Assembly (NCBI GenBank): GCA_034769895.1
Contig: CM068371.1
Location: 401,279,469 to 401,343,468 of the forward strand
Direction of reading: 5' to 3'
DNA from: Magicicada septendecula
Taxonomy: Eukaryota; Arthropoda; Insecta; Hemiptera; Cicadidae
Length of the DNA: 64,000 bases
Part shown: positions 9,598-20,848 of the stretch, in pieces
Layout: the number at the start of each line of letters is the position of its first letter
How positions within the stretch are numbered: position 1 is the stretch's first letter
Notes under the pieces: model-generated
Told to the model about the DNA's origin: nothing
Databases searched by the model: none
What the model saw: the letters and a program-made list of their open reading frames with translations, nothing else
Made by a program: the position numbers and the translations under genes

Positions 9598-11947
9598 ATG
9601 AATAGACACGGTATGGTTACGAGGCGCAAAGGGAAGGAAGCATTAAACCAAGAAGGAAACCAAGAAGAAATGGAGGAAGTTGAGGAAGTAGAAGTTGAGG
9701 AAACGACTGGAGAATTGTCAGAAGAATATCCACAGGAGGACCAACTAGAAAATCCCAACCCATCTGAACCAGAAATAGAAGCAGAAGTCATGGTAAATGA
9801 CCAACCAGTCAAACCAACAGAAGAAACAAAATTAGATCACATGCTGAAGTTCATGATGGAACAATTTGGACAAATGAACAGGAGCCATGAAGATTTGAAC
9901 AAAAAACTAGAGTCAGACAAGGAAGATAGAAGACAGGACAAGGAAAATTTGAATAGAATATTGGAAAAACTGGACCAAAACAGTGAAGAATTGAAGAAGC
10001 AAATGAAGGAGAGCATAGAATTTCTGAATAACAAAATAGAGAACAACCATGAAGACCTGAAGAGAAGTCAGGAGACATTGGAAAAGAAGAGCGAAGAACT
10101 GAAGAAACAGATCAAGAAGGATCTAGAAATAGTAAATAAAAAGATGGAAAATAATCATGATATTCTCCAACAGAAGATAGAGGAAGAAAGTGAGAAGACC
10201 AAGGAGGAATGGAATCAACAATTGGTCGAATATCGAGAGGAGACCAGGCAAACGGTAGCGGAGACCAACGAAGCCTTGTTACAAGTACGTGAAGAAATGA
10301 ACTATAAAATCATCGATGTCGAGGAGGAAAATAAATTGAGAGCGACCGAATTCTACCAAGTCCTTACCGAAGGATGCCAGAAGAAGAAACAGGAGGTGGT
10401 CAAGGAACTGGAGGAGAGGCACCAAGAGATACAAAAAGATGTGAATAATCGTGTGGAGAAGGTGTATACTGTCATCAATAAACTAGACGGAATGACCAGA
10501 GAAAACAGAGAGAAAATCCAGGGGATCAGTACACGAGAGAAACAGATGCAGGAAGAATTAGATGCATTAAGAGAAAAACCTTATGGTAACACACAGTTCA
10601 TAACCAGTGAAACTCGAGAAATGATTAATTTCCGCAGCTACCGAAAGAACCCGATAGAATTCCTCAAGCGGGTAGAAGAGCTGATAGAGAAGAATAGAGA
10701 AACCAGGTGGTCCAGTGTAAGAAGTATGATCGATGAAATGTTCCGAGACACCCATGACAACTGGTGGACGGCCACTCGACCCGAGATCAATGACACACAA
10801 GAGTTTAAGAAACAATTCTGGGAGAAATATTGGTCCGAGTCTACACAGAATGTGGTCCGCAATGATATCAGTAATGGAAGATACGAGTCACAAGGAGGAC
10901 ACACTTTAACATCTTAGTTTTTGGGAAAAGTATGCATAGCCAGAAATTTGGAACCCAAGATACCCGAGGAGTCTTTGGTAATACAGCTGGGTTATCATTA
11001 CGAAGAAGCCATACAGAAGGCCAGAAGGCAAGGACAAATAAAAACAATTCAAGGAATGGTTAGTCTATTGGAGGACCTGGAGAATGATAACCAGTATTGA
11101 AAAAACAGGATTACGAACCAAAGGTACAACAAGTGGAATGAACATAATAGTACAACTAATTTCAATGTACCCTACAACCATCCACAAAACAATAATCGGA
11201 ATAACTGGGGCCGAAACAATAATAATAATGAAGAACGAACATTCGATAGAAATACCCAACATCACCCTCCGAATAATCAGCCTGGTAACAGAGGTCAACA
11301 AAACCATCATTCAGGGAATCAAAACAACAATAGAAACAGCCCAAATAATAATAACCGACCCAATGATAGTTACAGAGGAGCGGAACCTGAACAACCCCAA
11401 TGACCATAATTACTATGGCAACCGATATCATCCTAGTTACCAGTACAACCGGGGACCCGGGGGTAATCCAAATAGAAGCGACAGTCGACGTCATGTAAAC
11501 TTCATCCGTGGGCAAAGGCAGAATAACCAAAGAAGATATAGCCCGAACTGGCGTCCTAACTGTTATTACCACGTATCGAATAACAGTAATAATCCACCAG
11601 CAGAGAGTAGGAACAATGAACCACCTCGCAATGAAGATAATCAGAGCCCAAGGGAAGAGAATGCAGAAAACATACGACAGGTAAACAGTATGGTGGGAGT
11701 GAGATCCGGAAGCGATAACCAGAGAAGGGACACTCCATCCGGAAGTAACCAGGTCGAAGAAGAAAACTATGACTGGATACCTTTCAGCAATGACCCAGCG
11801 GAGAATTTTCGCATAGCATATAACAAACGAAACCCGCCGGAACTATGGATTCCATCAAGAAGCAATGGAAATCGATCAAATACACCTCAGAGAGGAAGGC
11901 AAGGCATGGATGAAGAAGAAGGAACGGCCGATCGATGGAATGCTTAA
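9598..11947 (+). pseudogene. Gag-like coding region of the giant LTR element
   Basis: The region starts with an acidic Glu-rich segment, then a long coiled coil (roughly residues 80-320) rich in Glu, Lys and Asn with repeated LKKQ and NNKIENNHE-type units. A globular part with FKKQFWEKYW follows, resembling the capsid core of Ty3/gypsy-type gag proteins. The C-terminal part is Asn/Arg/Pro-rich and low in complexity, like a nucleocapsid tail, but has no CCHC knuckle. Product and function are inferred from position and composition. The region is a fossil with about two or three breaks. No polymerase domain follows. Confidence 0.65.
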
Positions 11948-13434
11948 TGAATCATGATCAATAAAATTTAAAATAATTATCCAGAATAAGTGTGACTATC
12001 AAACACTTGAAGGAGAAGAGGTGCAGAATAACGAAGTGTCGAACAAAAAGAAGAAGGCAATAATAAAGGAAAGAAAAGGAGAAGTCAACTTACAAAAATA
12101 TAAATAACAAGGACCGGTATAAAGCAATATGAATAGAACAATTATGTATATCATAATAGTCCGTATATCATCACAAAAGATAATGGTAATAATACTTACC
12201 AGATAAGCAATATCAATACAAGAAAAATAAAGGGAGTTTATAACCAAACTTCGATAAAAAAGTTTTACGAAGAAGAATAAAACCATTGTGAAATGAAACA
12301 TATTTCCAAATTCCAAAAAAGATTGTAAGAGCAGCTTACCACCTTATTTAGATGATATATGCGGAATTATAAAAAGAATTAATATAGTAATGAAAAAAAA
12401 ACACGAAGGAAACAGTTATACAAATTCCTTTCAATTTAAATCAATTTACTATCTAATAAAAGATTGAGATATGAAGTATGAAGTAAAAAGTGAGATAATA
12501 AGGAATAAGTTACACACATTCCTATATAATAAAAATGTAAGAATCACAAACTTACTATTATGATTAAACAAAAAATGACTAAAAAGGAATACGCTACAAA
12601 CATTCCTTTAAGGTAAGACAATTAACTTACCAAAGAATTATCAAAAATGATATTGAATACAGAACAAGATAAACCAAAAAATAAAATCAAGCTCAAATTA
12701 CTGAGATAAATACCTGAAATCATACTGAATCAAAAGTATTCTAAGAAAAAAAATAAAATTTTAACTGGTACAAGGAGAGAGGGAGATTATGTATAAAACC
12801 AATATACAGATATGGCTAAAGCAGAATCTTGCTAAATGACTAAGAAAAGAATGAAAAATGTCTAAGAATTAAAATGATCACAACGAGCATTGAAAACAAA
12901 ATAATGAGAAATAATGATATGATGAAATTAACATATGAATAAATATAAAAACAATCAAGTGTGTGAGTAGATGATAGTGTATAGTTAAGGTATAGCGGAA
13001 GGAAGAATGAGTAAAAAGCCAAAGTGATCTAAAAACAAACCACAAGGTGGACAATCCCAAAGTATATTATATTATTATTATTGATTTAAGTCACAAGTTG
13101 ACAAAGAAGGTATTTAAGATTGACTGTTGAAAAGTCCAGCAATCCAATTAAACTGAGCAGAGATGATGTGCCTCTGGTCTCAGAAAAATGAGTAGTAATG
13201 GGAGAAACCAGCTACCATATAAGTTAGGGAAAAAATTGTGTATGAGGGAAAATGCACCAATGGAAATAAATAAAAACAGATCCAAATAAAATGAAATGAA
13301 TTAAGTAAGAAGAGAAATGAAGAATGGAGAAACAAACAAGAAGGAAAAGGAAAAAGGTTATCTAAAATTGATAATTTCATAAAAAACTATGCTAGTGTTT
13401 TATTAAAATGATCAATTTTAGAGGAGAGGCATTA
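11948..13434 (+). other. Non-coding internal 3' part of the giant LTR element
   Basis: This is AT-rich sequence with no recognisable pol-like coding on either strand. It ends in a purine-rich tract (GAGGAGAGGC, near 13421-13430) just before the right terminal repeat, matching a polypurine tract in place and composition. Confidence 0.6.
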
Positions 13435-15515
13435 TGTTACGATACAATTAAGCCAAATCCCGTACCAGTGATAAAAAAGATAATTCTTAATATAAAAATA
13501 CTTCATATAAAATAAAATGTTTAAAAATGTATAAAATGTAAATATTTTGACACGACATACGACGATATTACCAAACCCAAGTGATTGATCCAACAACATA
13601 AACACAAAGAAGGGAACTACGAACCATACTCAAGAAAAAAGGTGATAGAACAAACAATTATGAACTAACAAAGGAAGATATGAACCCAGAACTAAAGAAG
13701 AATCCAAGGAAGAGAACAAATCCCTACGATCAAACAGAAAGCAAATCAGATGAGAAGAGGAGAACCGAATGAAGACGAAGACTATTGAAGATGAAGACAA
13801 CGAAGAAGAGGAAGAATGAAGAGGAGACAAGTTAAACCCAAGGGGAGACTAACACACATATAAAGGGGAAAAATAGTATACTCCAGGATAGAATACTGTG
13901 AATAAACCCCAAATAATTATGTATTGTTGAAACAAATATTATTGTTATAATTGAATTAACCTATGTACCCATTTTAAGGACAATACGATTGTAAAGTAAA
14001 AAGTACACTAACAAAGTTAGAAAGGCTAGATTTAACAAAAAATAACTAACCTAATATTATTAATAATAAATATTATGCTAGAAAGAAATAGTGAGAAATG
14101 ATAGGAGAAAGTATAGGGATTACCCATTAAATAACACTCAATACAAACAGTGAACCAAAGTGAAGTGCATAGTGAAGTGTAAGTACCCTAAAAATAGTGA
14201 AAGTGTATGTTAAGCATTAAAAATGTAATGATAAGTAAGAAAACACTTTGTAAAACAGTGATGAACAATCAATGATTGGAGTGACCTAGTACACATTTAT
14301 ATAATTAAAAATAATATTCCGAATAATAATAAAAGAAGCATGTAATGTTATCCAGGGAGAAAGCCCAGACAAAAGTAATTTGTGTTAACATGGTATAGTA
14401 GAATAGGAATAAAGTTTTGTTGTTAAAATTAAGACTACAATGAATAAAACACCCCATGTTGAAAGGGGAATTAACTTTCATAATTTTATAAGGAGTGATG
14501 ATGTTTATCACTCTAGGTTGTAACAAAAGAAAGGAATCAATATTAGAACTAACAATAACTAGTAAATTATAAAAAAATAGTTTGGTTCAATGTTATAAAG
14601 GGGATATGGCTGAAGGGAACCTACAGTCCATAAACCTAATTATTATATTTTAAAATATGTGTAATGAAAATGTATGTTGAATAGTAGTTAAAACACGAAC
14701 AAATATGATAACTAAGTGAAGCCCATCAGGCTGAATTCAAAATGTAATTTAAAAGAAATACACCAAAAAACCATCATGGCTAATCTTGGCTATGGAAACA
14801 TCTAACTGTCAAAGACACTCAAATGTAAATTGTAGCAATTTCACAAGAAACCTTACTAATATAAGACCAGTAAATGGCCAGTAATTATAGGTCAATCATT
14901 TTAAAACAGAAATGTTATTATAAAAGTTTAATTTAAGTAAGATATGTAATTTATCAGATGTCAAATATTTAGACTAAAGTTAATGTATAACAGAATATGA
15001 CCTTATGAGGTATCATTGTAAACTTTGAAAGGAAAGAAAGATAATAGTGATATCATTTATTACCCCAAAGGAACTATAAAGGAATAAAACCATTAGGAAA
15101 ATACTTAATAAATTTGAATAAAAATTCAAATATCTTAACAATGTCTTTGAAGGAGTAATTAACCAATCCCAGGATTGCTGTTACTATGGTAACGAGCCGT
15201 TGAGGGCTTATTTTCCATTAAATAATTGAGACTCGAAAAAACGACGCGTGGGTAAGCGGCACGCAAAATTGGAATGACTGAAATTTTAATTTAAATAGTT
15301 ACTACAAGTTTCGAAATGAACCAAGATGACCAAAGACGAATAGATGTCGACCTACCAAGAATTAACGATGTCCTGGAACCAAATTAAATAAATTAATTAT
15401 CAAAAAACCCAAGACAAGATTGAAAAAGATGTTGGAAGCTTAAAACTAATCCAAATTGGCCGAATATCCATTACCCCGATGACTACACATCAACGCAATC
15501 TGAACTGATAAGTAT

Positions 15516-16120
15516 CGAATAAATTCCTTAATCCCAAAAAACCAAATTACTTAAATTATTTTCCAAATGATAAAATTTCTCACTATTGAACAAATATTAT
15601 TTTCTTTCAAAGGTGTTAATGCATAATTTACTTACATAAAAACATTTTATTAATCAAAATATAACCTCGATTAAGAGGATCATGTTGTAACAAAAATACA
15701 ACACTACCGAACAATTTGTAAAAACACATTATACTTTCTAAGTACGTATAAGGTATGGTAGTGTACTTTTTTAATGTAACCAACGTTTATGTCTTATTTC
15801 ATAATCCAAAGAACTCCAGATTTTAAACACAGTAATATATTGTATGAACTGACGCCATACCGGCAACAGAAAGTGTTTTAAAATCAATTTTGCCAACTCT
15901 GAGATATTTTCGTGTTTCATGCTGTAAGCCGGAGCAATCTGTTATCAAATTATTTATAATTCATTTGTCATATTCATTAATGACCAAATTTGTATTAAAA
16001 TCACAGTACCAAGTATTACTATCTTTTTATTTCATAGGACGTTGTAGAGTATATGTGTGTTAGCAAGTTTTATTCATTAACCAACTAGCGCTCATCACGA
16101 GTGGTCGAGACGGCAACCTG
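15516..16120. repeat. 605-bp segment present only in the right terminal repeat
   Basis: The left copy has about 9 bp here (TGTTACTTA). No terminal inverted repeats or target duplication are seen at its edges, and no coding. It may be a deletion in the left copy rather than an insertion here. The 120 bp just upstream (15390-15510) are much more diverged between the copies than the rest. Confidence 0.7.
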
Positions 16121-16403
16121 TATAGCGGCGGGAACCATTCGAACGCCACAGCTGTCCATGCTAATAACACGTATTATCTTAGAATTTAACTATTTTAATT
16201 GTTTTAATAGAAACAATTTGGCGCCACCCGGGATTCGCAACCCCTATGAATTAACAGGTAGGTTGTACTGGTAATATTGACGACGCTACAGACTACAGTA
16301 GTGACGTCGATTTATGTAACGACCGGTGTGAGGCAAACACACTACATTCACACTAATACACAAAATAAACAAGTGTGACACATTTTAACAGGTACGACCT
16401 GCT

Positions 16404-16764
16404 ATATAATAATGATAGCAGTCGTGATTGTGTTCTGAATGAACAATTGAACTTTGTATCCAACCGCCTGTATGATACTGCTTTGAGACTGCTCAACGAA
16501 TTCCAATCAGTAGCAGACAACACTTGAACGGGTGCGCACCCTACATCACGTGCACATAATATGCTTGTTTCTGCAATTTTATTTTTTGACAAACGCAGTT
16601 TTGTGTGATATATGTGTTTTTGGTTTTAAACGTCTGATGATGAGGCATACGCCTTGAAACGCGTAACGCAATAAGTTTGAGAAGTCACACGGCGGACCGC
16701 ATACAGGTAATCACTTATTACATAAAAAAGTGACTTGGATACCATACGAAACATGAATGTTAAA
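16404..16764 (+). repeat. PLE-2 left direct repeat (pseudo-LTR)
   Basis: It matches 19097-19457 at a constant offset of 2693. It begins within the C-terminal endonuclease coding sequence, continues through the 3' untranslated part, and ends after the first four codons of the PLE-2 reading frame (Met-Asn-Val-Lys). Confidence 0.95.
16631..16668 (+). ncRNA. Candidate hammerhead ribozyme, PLE-2 left copy
   Basis: CGT is followed by CTGATGA, a five-pair hairpin (GAGGC/GCCTT with loop ATAC), GAAA, CGCG (one-pair helix III), TA at the cleavage position, then ACG, which pairs with CGT. The core matches the hammerhead consensus exactly. Helix I is short at three pairs, and further pairing is only partial. 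PLE hammerheads of this minimal kind are known. Confidence 0.6.
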
Positions 16765-19220
16765 CTGGAGCCCAGCCAGGCAAAAATGGTATTTAAATTC
16801 CAAAACACTAAAATACAATTGCTAAAAGCGAATTTGCATATTAAATTTAACAAAATCTGTTTACTGAAGAACATAACACCAAAATATGCTATTGTAAAGA
16901 TCAACAGCTCTTCCAAGGCTGCAAACATTACCAAACATTCTGCTGAACGGATGTATATTAGAGAAGAAATTAAGGCATTATATATTAAAAAATCTATTCT
17001 TAACACTCGTTTATTCAAATTACATTTACATATCCTCAACAGCATTCATCCAAGCGTTATCAACAATGTTTTTGATTATATATTTAAATACACAGCTAGT
17101 GTTTCACGCCGTATACGCTTTAATCAATTATGTAAACTTCGTAGTTTAGAAAATAAACACCGTCTAGAGACTGACATTAATTGCAAACATACATTTCACC
17201 CTAGAACAATGAATTTAACTAATATAAACTTCAGTGATAATGAAATGGAGCTCCTTAATAAAGGACTTAATTATAATCTCCCACCAACCGGAAATAACAA
17301 ACATATTTATGAGCTCGTTGAGGCGGAGGCGGCTATTAAGACTATTCCGAATCCTATTGTACAGAACGAAGCACGCATATTGATAAACAATAAATTCACT
17401 AAAACTATCAGATCTAATGATAACCGACCACATAATCTATTTATGCATCCACGATTCTCCCGTGAATACAAAACGTTGAGGCACATCAAAACAAAAATAA
17501 CTATTAATAATGCTAGTATTATCAAAGCAGATAAAGGGAATACATTAGTAATCATGGACACTGATTCTTATAATGCCAAAGTTTACGAATTTATCTCTAA
17601 CCATAATATTAGACAATTAAAATCTGATCCTACTGATAAATACACCAAAAACCTCAAGCAATGTATTAACAAATGTACGAGTTTGCTCAGTGATAACACA
17701 CGTCGTTATTTGAAGCCAATTAATGCGAAGGCTCCGATATTTACGGGACTCCCCAAAATCCACAAACCACACATACCCATAAGACCGCTGGTTAACTTCA
17801 CTACAGCCCCCGGTTTCAAAACATCAAAAATTCTTGTAAAACTAATTAAAGACAATTTACAGTTAAAGAATAATCACAGCTTAACAAATAATACTGACTT
17901 CATTAATAAGATAAATACCGTTAAATTAAAACCCAATTACAAATTGGTTTCATTTGACATAGTGGATTTATACACAAATATTCCAACTGATGTAACTTTG
18001 AAATTATTGAAGGACAATTTACGAATTAACGCTTCCATGAGTGCACAGGCGATAGACGAGTTGATTGACTTGCTTAAAGTCATTTTAAATCAAAATTATT
18101 TCACATTCAATGGTTTATTCTATTGCCAAGATTATGGTCTAGCTATGGGCTCACCCCTCTCAGGCCTGTTGGCTGACATATACTTAAATTTCTACGAAAA
18201 TACTTATTTATTAAATAATAACACATACGCTAATAAGATAAAATTTTATTCACGTTACGTAGATGACACGTTTATTATTTTTGACGGAACTTTGAGACAA
18301 GTTGACTCCTTTAAAAATCTTTTAAATGATATCAACAATAATATTCAATTTACTTTAGAGACCGAGTGTGATAACTCAATTAACTTTCTAGACCTGACCC
18401 TTACTAGACGAATGGACACATTGAAATTCAATATTTTTAGGAAGCCTACTGCCACTAACCATACAATACATGCAGATTCCCACCATCCATACTCTCAAAA
18501 AATGGCAGCATATAATAATTTAATCCATAGATTGTTGACAGTCCCCCTTGACAATAATGATTTCCAGACTGAGCTAAATACAATAAGATTTATTGCAGTT
18601 TCCAATGGTTACAGTAGTCACATCATTGACAAATTGCTAAAGAAGCATAATAACATTCAACTTAAGCCCCGTCCACTTAATAAAACACCGAAAAAATTTA
18701 TATCTGCGAAATACACATACATCATGCCAAAAATTTTATCCTCAGTGATGAACAATATTGGTTATACTATGTCTTTTAGAACCAATAATAAATTAATTAA
18801 TATACTTAGACCTAAACTGCCCTTACCTATTGAAGAAAAACAGGCATTTATAAACTGGTTTGCAATGATTGTAACAGCTTCTATATAGGTCAGACCGGAA
18901 GAGGTTTTTACAAACGCTTCCGTGAACACTTACCAAAAAAGACCCATAATTACAATGATATAAAATCGAATTACACTCGTCATCTGACCCAACACAATCA
19001 CAATTATACAGATTTTAAGTCCAATCTAATGCCTTTGCATATATGCAACAAGGGCCGTTTTATGAATGCCTTAGAGGAGCTGGAAATTTATAATGCATAT
19101 AATAATGATAGCAGTCGTGATTGTGTTCTGAATGAACAATTGAACTTTGTATCCAACCGCCTGTATGATACTGCTTTGAGACTGCTCAACGAATTCCAAT
19201 CAGTAGCAGACAACACTTGA
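16753..19220 (+). CDS. PLE-2 reverse transcriptase and GIY-YIG endonuclease, one frameshift
   Basis: This Penelope-like polyprotein of about 820 residues starts at the first in-frame ATG, 16753. The N-terminal third is basic and leads into LNKGLNYNLPP. The RT follows with KADKGNTLVI, motif A (SFDIVDLYTNIP), motif B (AMGSPLSGLLADIYL) and the catalytic YVDD. The endonuclease has GIYKLVCNDC, YIGQTGR and FYKRFREH, and ends at 19220. The RT frame closes at 18888, but the endonuclease is read in another frame open from about 18843, so one frameshift lies in the A-rich stretch near 18830-18840. Otherwise all expected motifs are present. Copying by target-primed reverse transcription is known for the family. 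Confidence 0.92.
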
Positions 19221-19457
19221 ACGGGTGCGCACCCTACATCACGTGCACATAATATGCTTGTTTCTGCAATTTTATTTTTTGACAAACGCAGTTTTGTGTG
19301 ATATATGTGTTTTTGGTTTTAAACGTCTGATGATGAGGCATACGCCTTGAAACGCGTAACGCAATAAGTTTGAGAAGTCACACGGCGGACCGCATACAGG
19401 TAATCACTTATTACATAAAAAAGTGACTTGGATACCATACGAAACATGAATGTTAAA
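19097..19457 (+). repeat. PLE-2 right direct repeat (pseudo-LTR)
   Basis: It is the partner of 16404-16764. It includes the end of the endonuclease coding sequence (stop at 19218-19220), the 3' untranslated region and the start of the next copy up to its fourth codon, where it meets the target site. Confidence 0.95.
19324..19361 (+). ncRNA. Candidate hammerhead ribozyme, PLE-2 right copy
   Basis: This is the same sequence as at 16631-16668. Two copies in tandem repeats would let a read-through transcript be cut into unit lengths, as proposed for PLEs. Confidence 0.6.
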
Positions 19458-19547
19458 AAGGTACGACCTCGTTCTCTAGTTACATATAACGAACCCAACG
19501 CGGGGCTTTAAGAAAGAAGGACGTACCATATTCTCTCGTTACAACGC

Positions 19548-19860
19548 CAATATCACTCTCATCATATAAATCTGTAATAATCTTTTCAGCGTATGCATTT
19601 CATAGTCCTTCTTTAATGAAGTCCTCTTCTTGCAGTCGTTCTGTATGAAAAGTAGTTAATATAACTAAGTGTATGTTATAGTTACAAACAGCCCATAGTT
19701 GACTAAGTCTGACTATATTTATAGTTGAAACATTAAGAAATGTGCAATATGGCTTTGTTTATTGTTGATAACAACCATATGCTCACCAAATTTGTCAAAT
19801 GTGACAATGTTATATAAAGCAATAGGATATTTACTGACACATTAAATTTGTTTCATTTAG
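19548..19860 (+). other. spo11 intron sequence between LTR element and exon
   Basis: AT-rich, with no coding seen. It ends in a pyrimidine-rich acceptor (TTTGTTTCATTTAG) directly before the exon at 19861. Confidence 0.6.
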
Positions 19861-20040
19861 TCACTGTCAAAATATGCAGAAGACTTGGCACTTCCACAGA
19901 TACGCTGGATTGGTGTTCATCCCACAGACATTGCAAAACTGTCAATACCCAGTTCACCTATGACCAGAAGGGATAAGGTAAAGGCTTTAGATCTTGGCGG
20001 GCGTGCTTATATTCAACAAAATCAGAACTTACTGGAACAG
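19861..20040 (+). CDS. spo11: SPO11 penultimate exon (topoisomerase VI A-like meiotic protein)
   Basis: SPO11 makes the DNA double-strand breaks that start meiotic recombination. This 60-codon exon reads in phase from TCACTGTCA at 19861 and matches the C-terminal Toprim-region tail of animal SPO11. LPQIRWIGVHPTDI corresponds to the human PAIRWLGLLPSDL segment, followed by a TRRDKVKALDL stretch matching human TKRDQMKLDSI. A consensus acceptor precedes it, and the donor GTGAAT follows at 20041. The catalytic Tyr and acidic metal site lie in upstream exons not found in this window. The 14.9-kb LTR element ends 317 bp upstream, inside the preceding intron. The Drosophila counterpart is mei-W68. 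Confidence 0.85.
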
Positions 20041-20335
20041 GTGAATAAATTTATGTGTATACTCAAAGTAAATTGTCTTATAAAATAAACTTAAAGTAAA
20101 GTATATGGCCAGCATGACATAGTTGTATAGATAAAATTTTCCAAAGGAAAAAGTTGAATATCAGTTAAGTGCAGTGTTGTTGAACAATAAAACTCATAAA
20201 GAAACAAAAACAATCAAAATGCTGTACTGTCAGGTTTTAACTATAAAGAAGCTATTATAATATTTGCTTAAATAAACAGTGAACTGTATTTTAAATGCTT
20301 GTTAATGTCAGATGATAATATGTATATATTTTCAG

Positions 20336-20455
20336 GTGAACTGTCTGATAATGACCAATCGAAAATGTGAAATAGAAGACCTGAGTTCGATATCACCAAC
20401 ATTTCTTCTCGACATGTATTTGCCTTCTAAACTGAAATCAAGAGATGTCATTTAA
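20336..20455 (+). CDS. spo11: SPO11 last coding exon
   Basis: This exon joins the previous one in phase after TTTTCAG and encodes 39 residues and a TAA at 20453-20455. The end, SPTFLLDMYLPSKLKSRDVI, corresponds to the human SPO11 C-terminus, which has a YLSRVYLPNKLK segment close to its stop. The C-terminus is thus close to the usual length. Frame, splice sites and conserved end together suggest a functional gene end rather than a pseudogene. The intron between the two exons is 295 bp and holds nothing else. Confidence 0.85.
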   Translation: MNCLIMTNRKCEIEDLSSISPTFLLDMYLPSKLKSRDVI

Positions 20456-20762
20456 CTTGAAAAAATATCACTGTCCTGTAGAAATTAACTAATTCAAATT
20501 ATGCTGAGATTGTTTATGTTTAAATTACTGTGTTACAGGTCATTGTTAATGTCATTCATGTGTAAAGAACTAAGTTAAGTTTATTTTACTTTAAAAAAAT
20601 GTATCTAGTTTTTCTCAAATAGTTTGTACAGTATTCTTTGATGTAGTTAATTTTAACAGTAAGTTTTAAATTTCTACAATTTATATAAATAACTAGTGTA
20701 AAAAATAATTGGTTGTGTATAAACAAAGAACAAATATTTTTATTATGTTGTTAATGTACAGT

Positions 20763-20768
20763 AATAAA
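20763..20768 (+). promoter_or_regulatory. Likely spo11 polyadenylation signal
   Basis: An AATAAA hexamer lies about 310 bp after the spo11 stop codon in an AT-rich 3' untranslated region. It is the clearest candidate before the mariner insertion at 20849. Confidence 0.45.
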
Positions 20769-20848
20769 ACAGTTTTCTAATCAAATTGAACAATTATAAA
20801 TTCATTTCTGGTTGACTATATAGAATATATTCTGGCTGGTATATATTA

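Larger units (their letters stand above)
16401..19458 (+). mobile_element. Penelope-like element PLE-2 inside the right terminal repeat
   Basis: This 3.06-kb insertion is flanked by an 11-bp target duplication, AGGTACGACCT, at 16390-16400 and 19459-19469. Its structure is typical of PLEs: a 5'-truncated partial copy (16404-16764) is joined head to tail to a longer copy, giving 361-bp direct repeats often called pseudo-LTRs. One RT/GIY-YIG coding region lies between. Both repeats carry hammerhead-like motifs. The repeats appear nearly identical, so this is a young insertion, younger than the host element. Confidence 0.92.
4609..19543 (+). mobile_element. Giant nested LTR retroelement, gag-like region only
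   Basis: This fossil LTR element spans 14.9 kb. Its terminal repeats (4609-9549 and 13435-19543) both start TGTTACGATAC and end GTTACA. Its 4-bp target duplication ACGC lies at 4605-4608 and 19544-19547. A primer-site-like TGGCGACC follows the left repeat, and a purine-rich GAGGAGAGGC precedes the right one. The internal part has a gag-like region (about 9.6-11.9 kb), then roughly 1.5 kb without coding, and no recognisable protease, RT or integrase. Each terminal repeat holds one Penelope-like element; without them the element would be about 9 kb. Terminal repeats differ by under 1% over the first 1.1 kb, so insertion is fairly recent. The gag-like part appears broken in about two or three places. 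A Ty3/gypsy affinity is likely but unproven. Confidence 0.85.
13435..19543 (+). repeat. Right terminal repeat of the giant LTR element
   Basis: It is the partner of 4609-9549, and without PLE-2 it is about 3.0 kb. It carries 605 bp (15516-16120) not present in the left copy, and 57 bp (14580-14636) that PLE-1 replaced there. It ends in GTTACA followed by the ACGC target duplication. Confidence 0.85.

Noticed and set aside
11065-11572. Minus-strand frames over the Asn/Arg-rich gag-like tail
   Set aside because: These are shadows of low-complexity coding on the other strand.
16353-16592. Minus-strand frame duplicated at 19088-19285
   Set aside because: It lies in the PLE-2 direct repeats, opposite to the endonuclease end. 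The duplication comes from the repeat structure.
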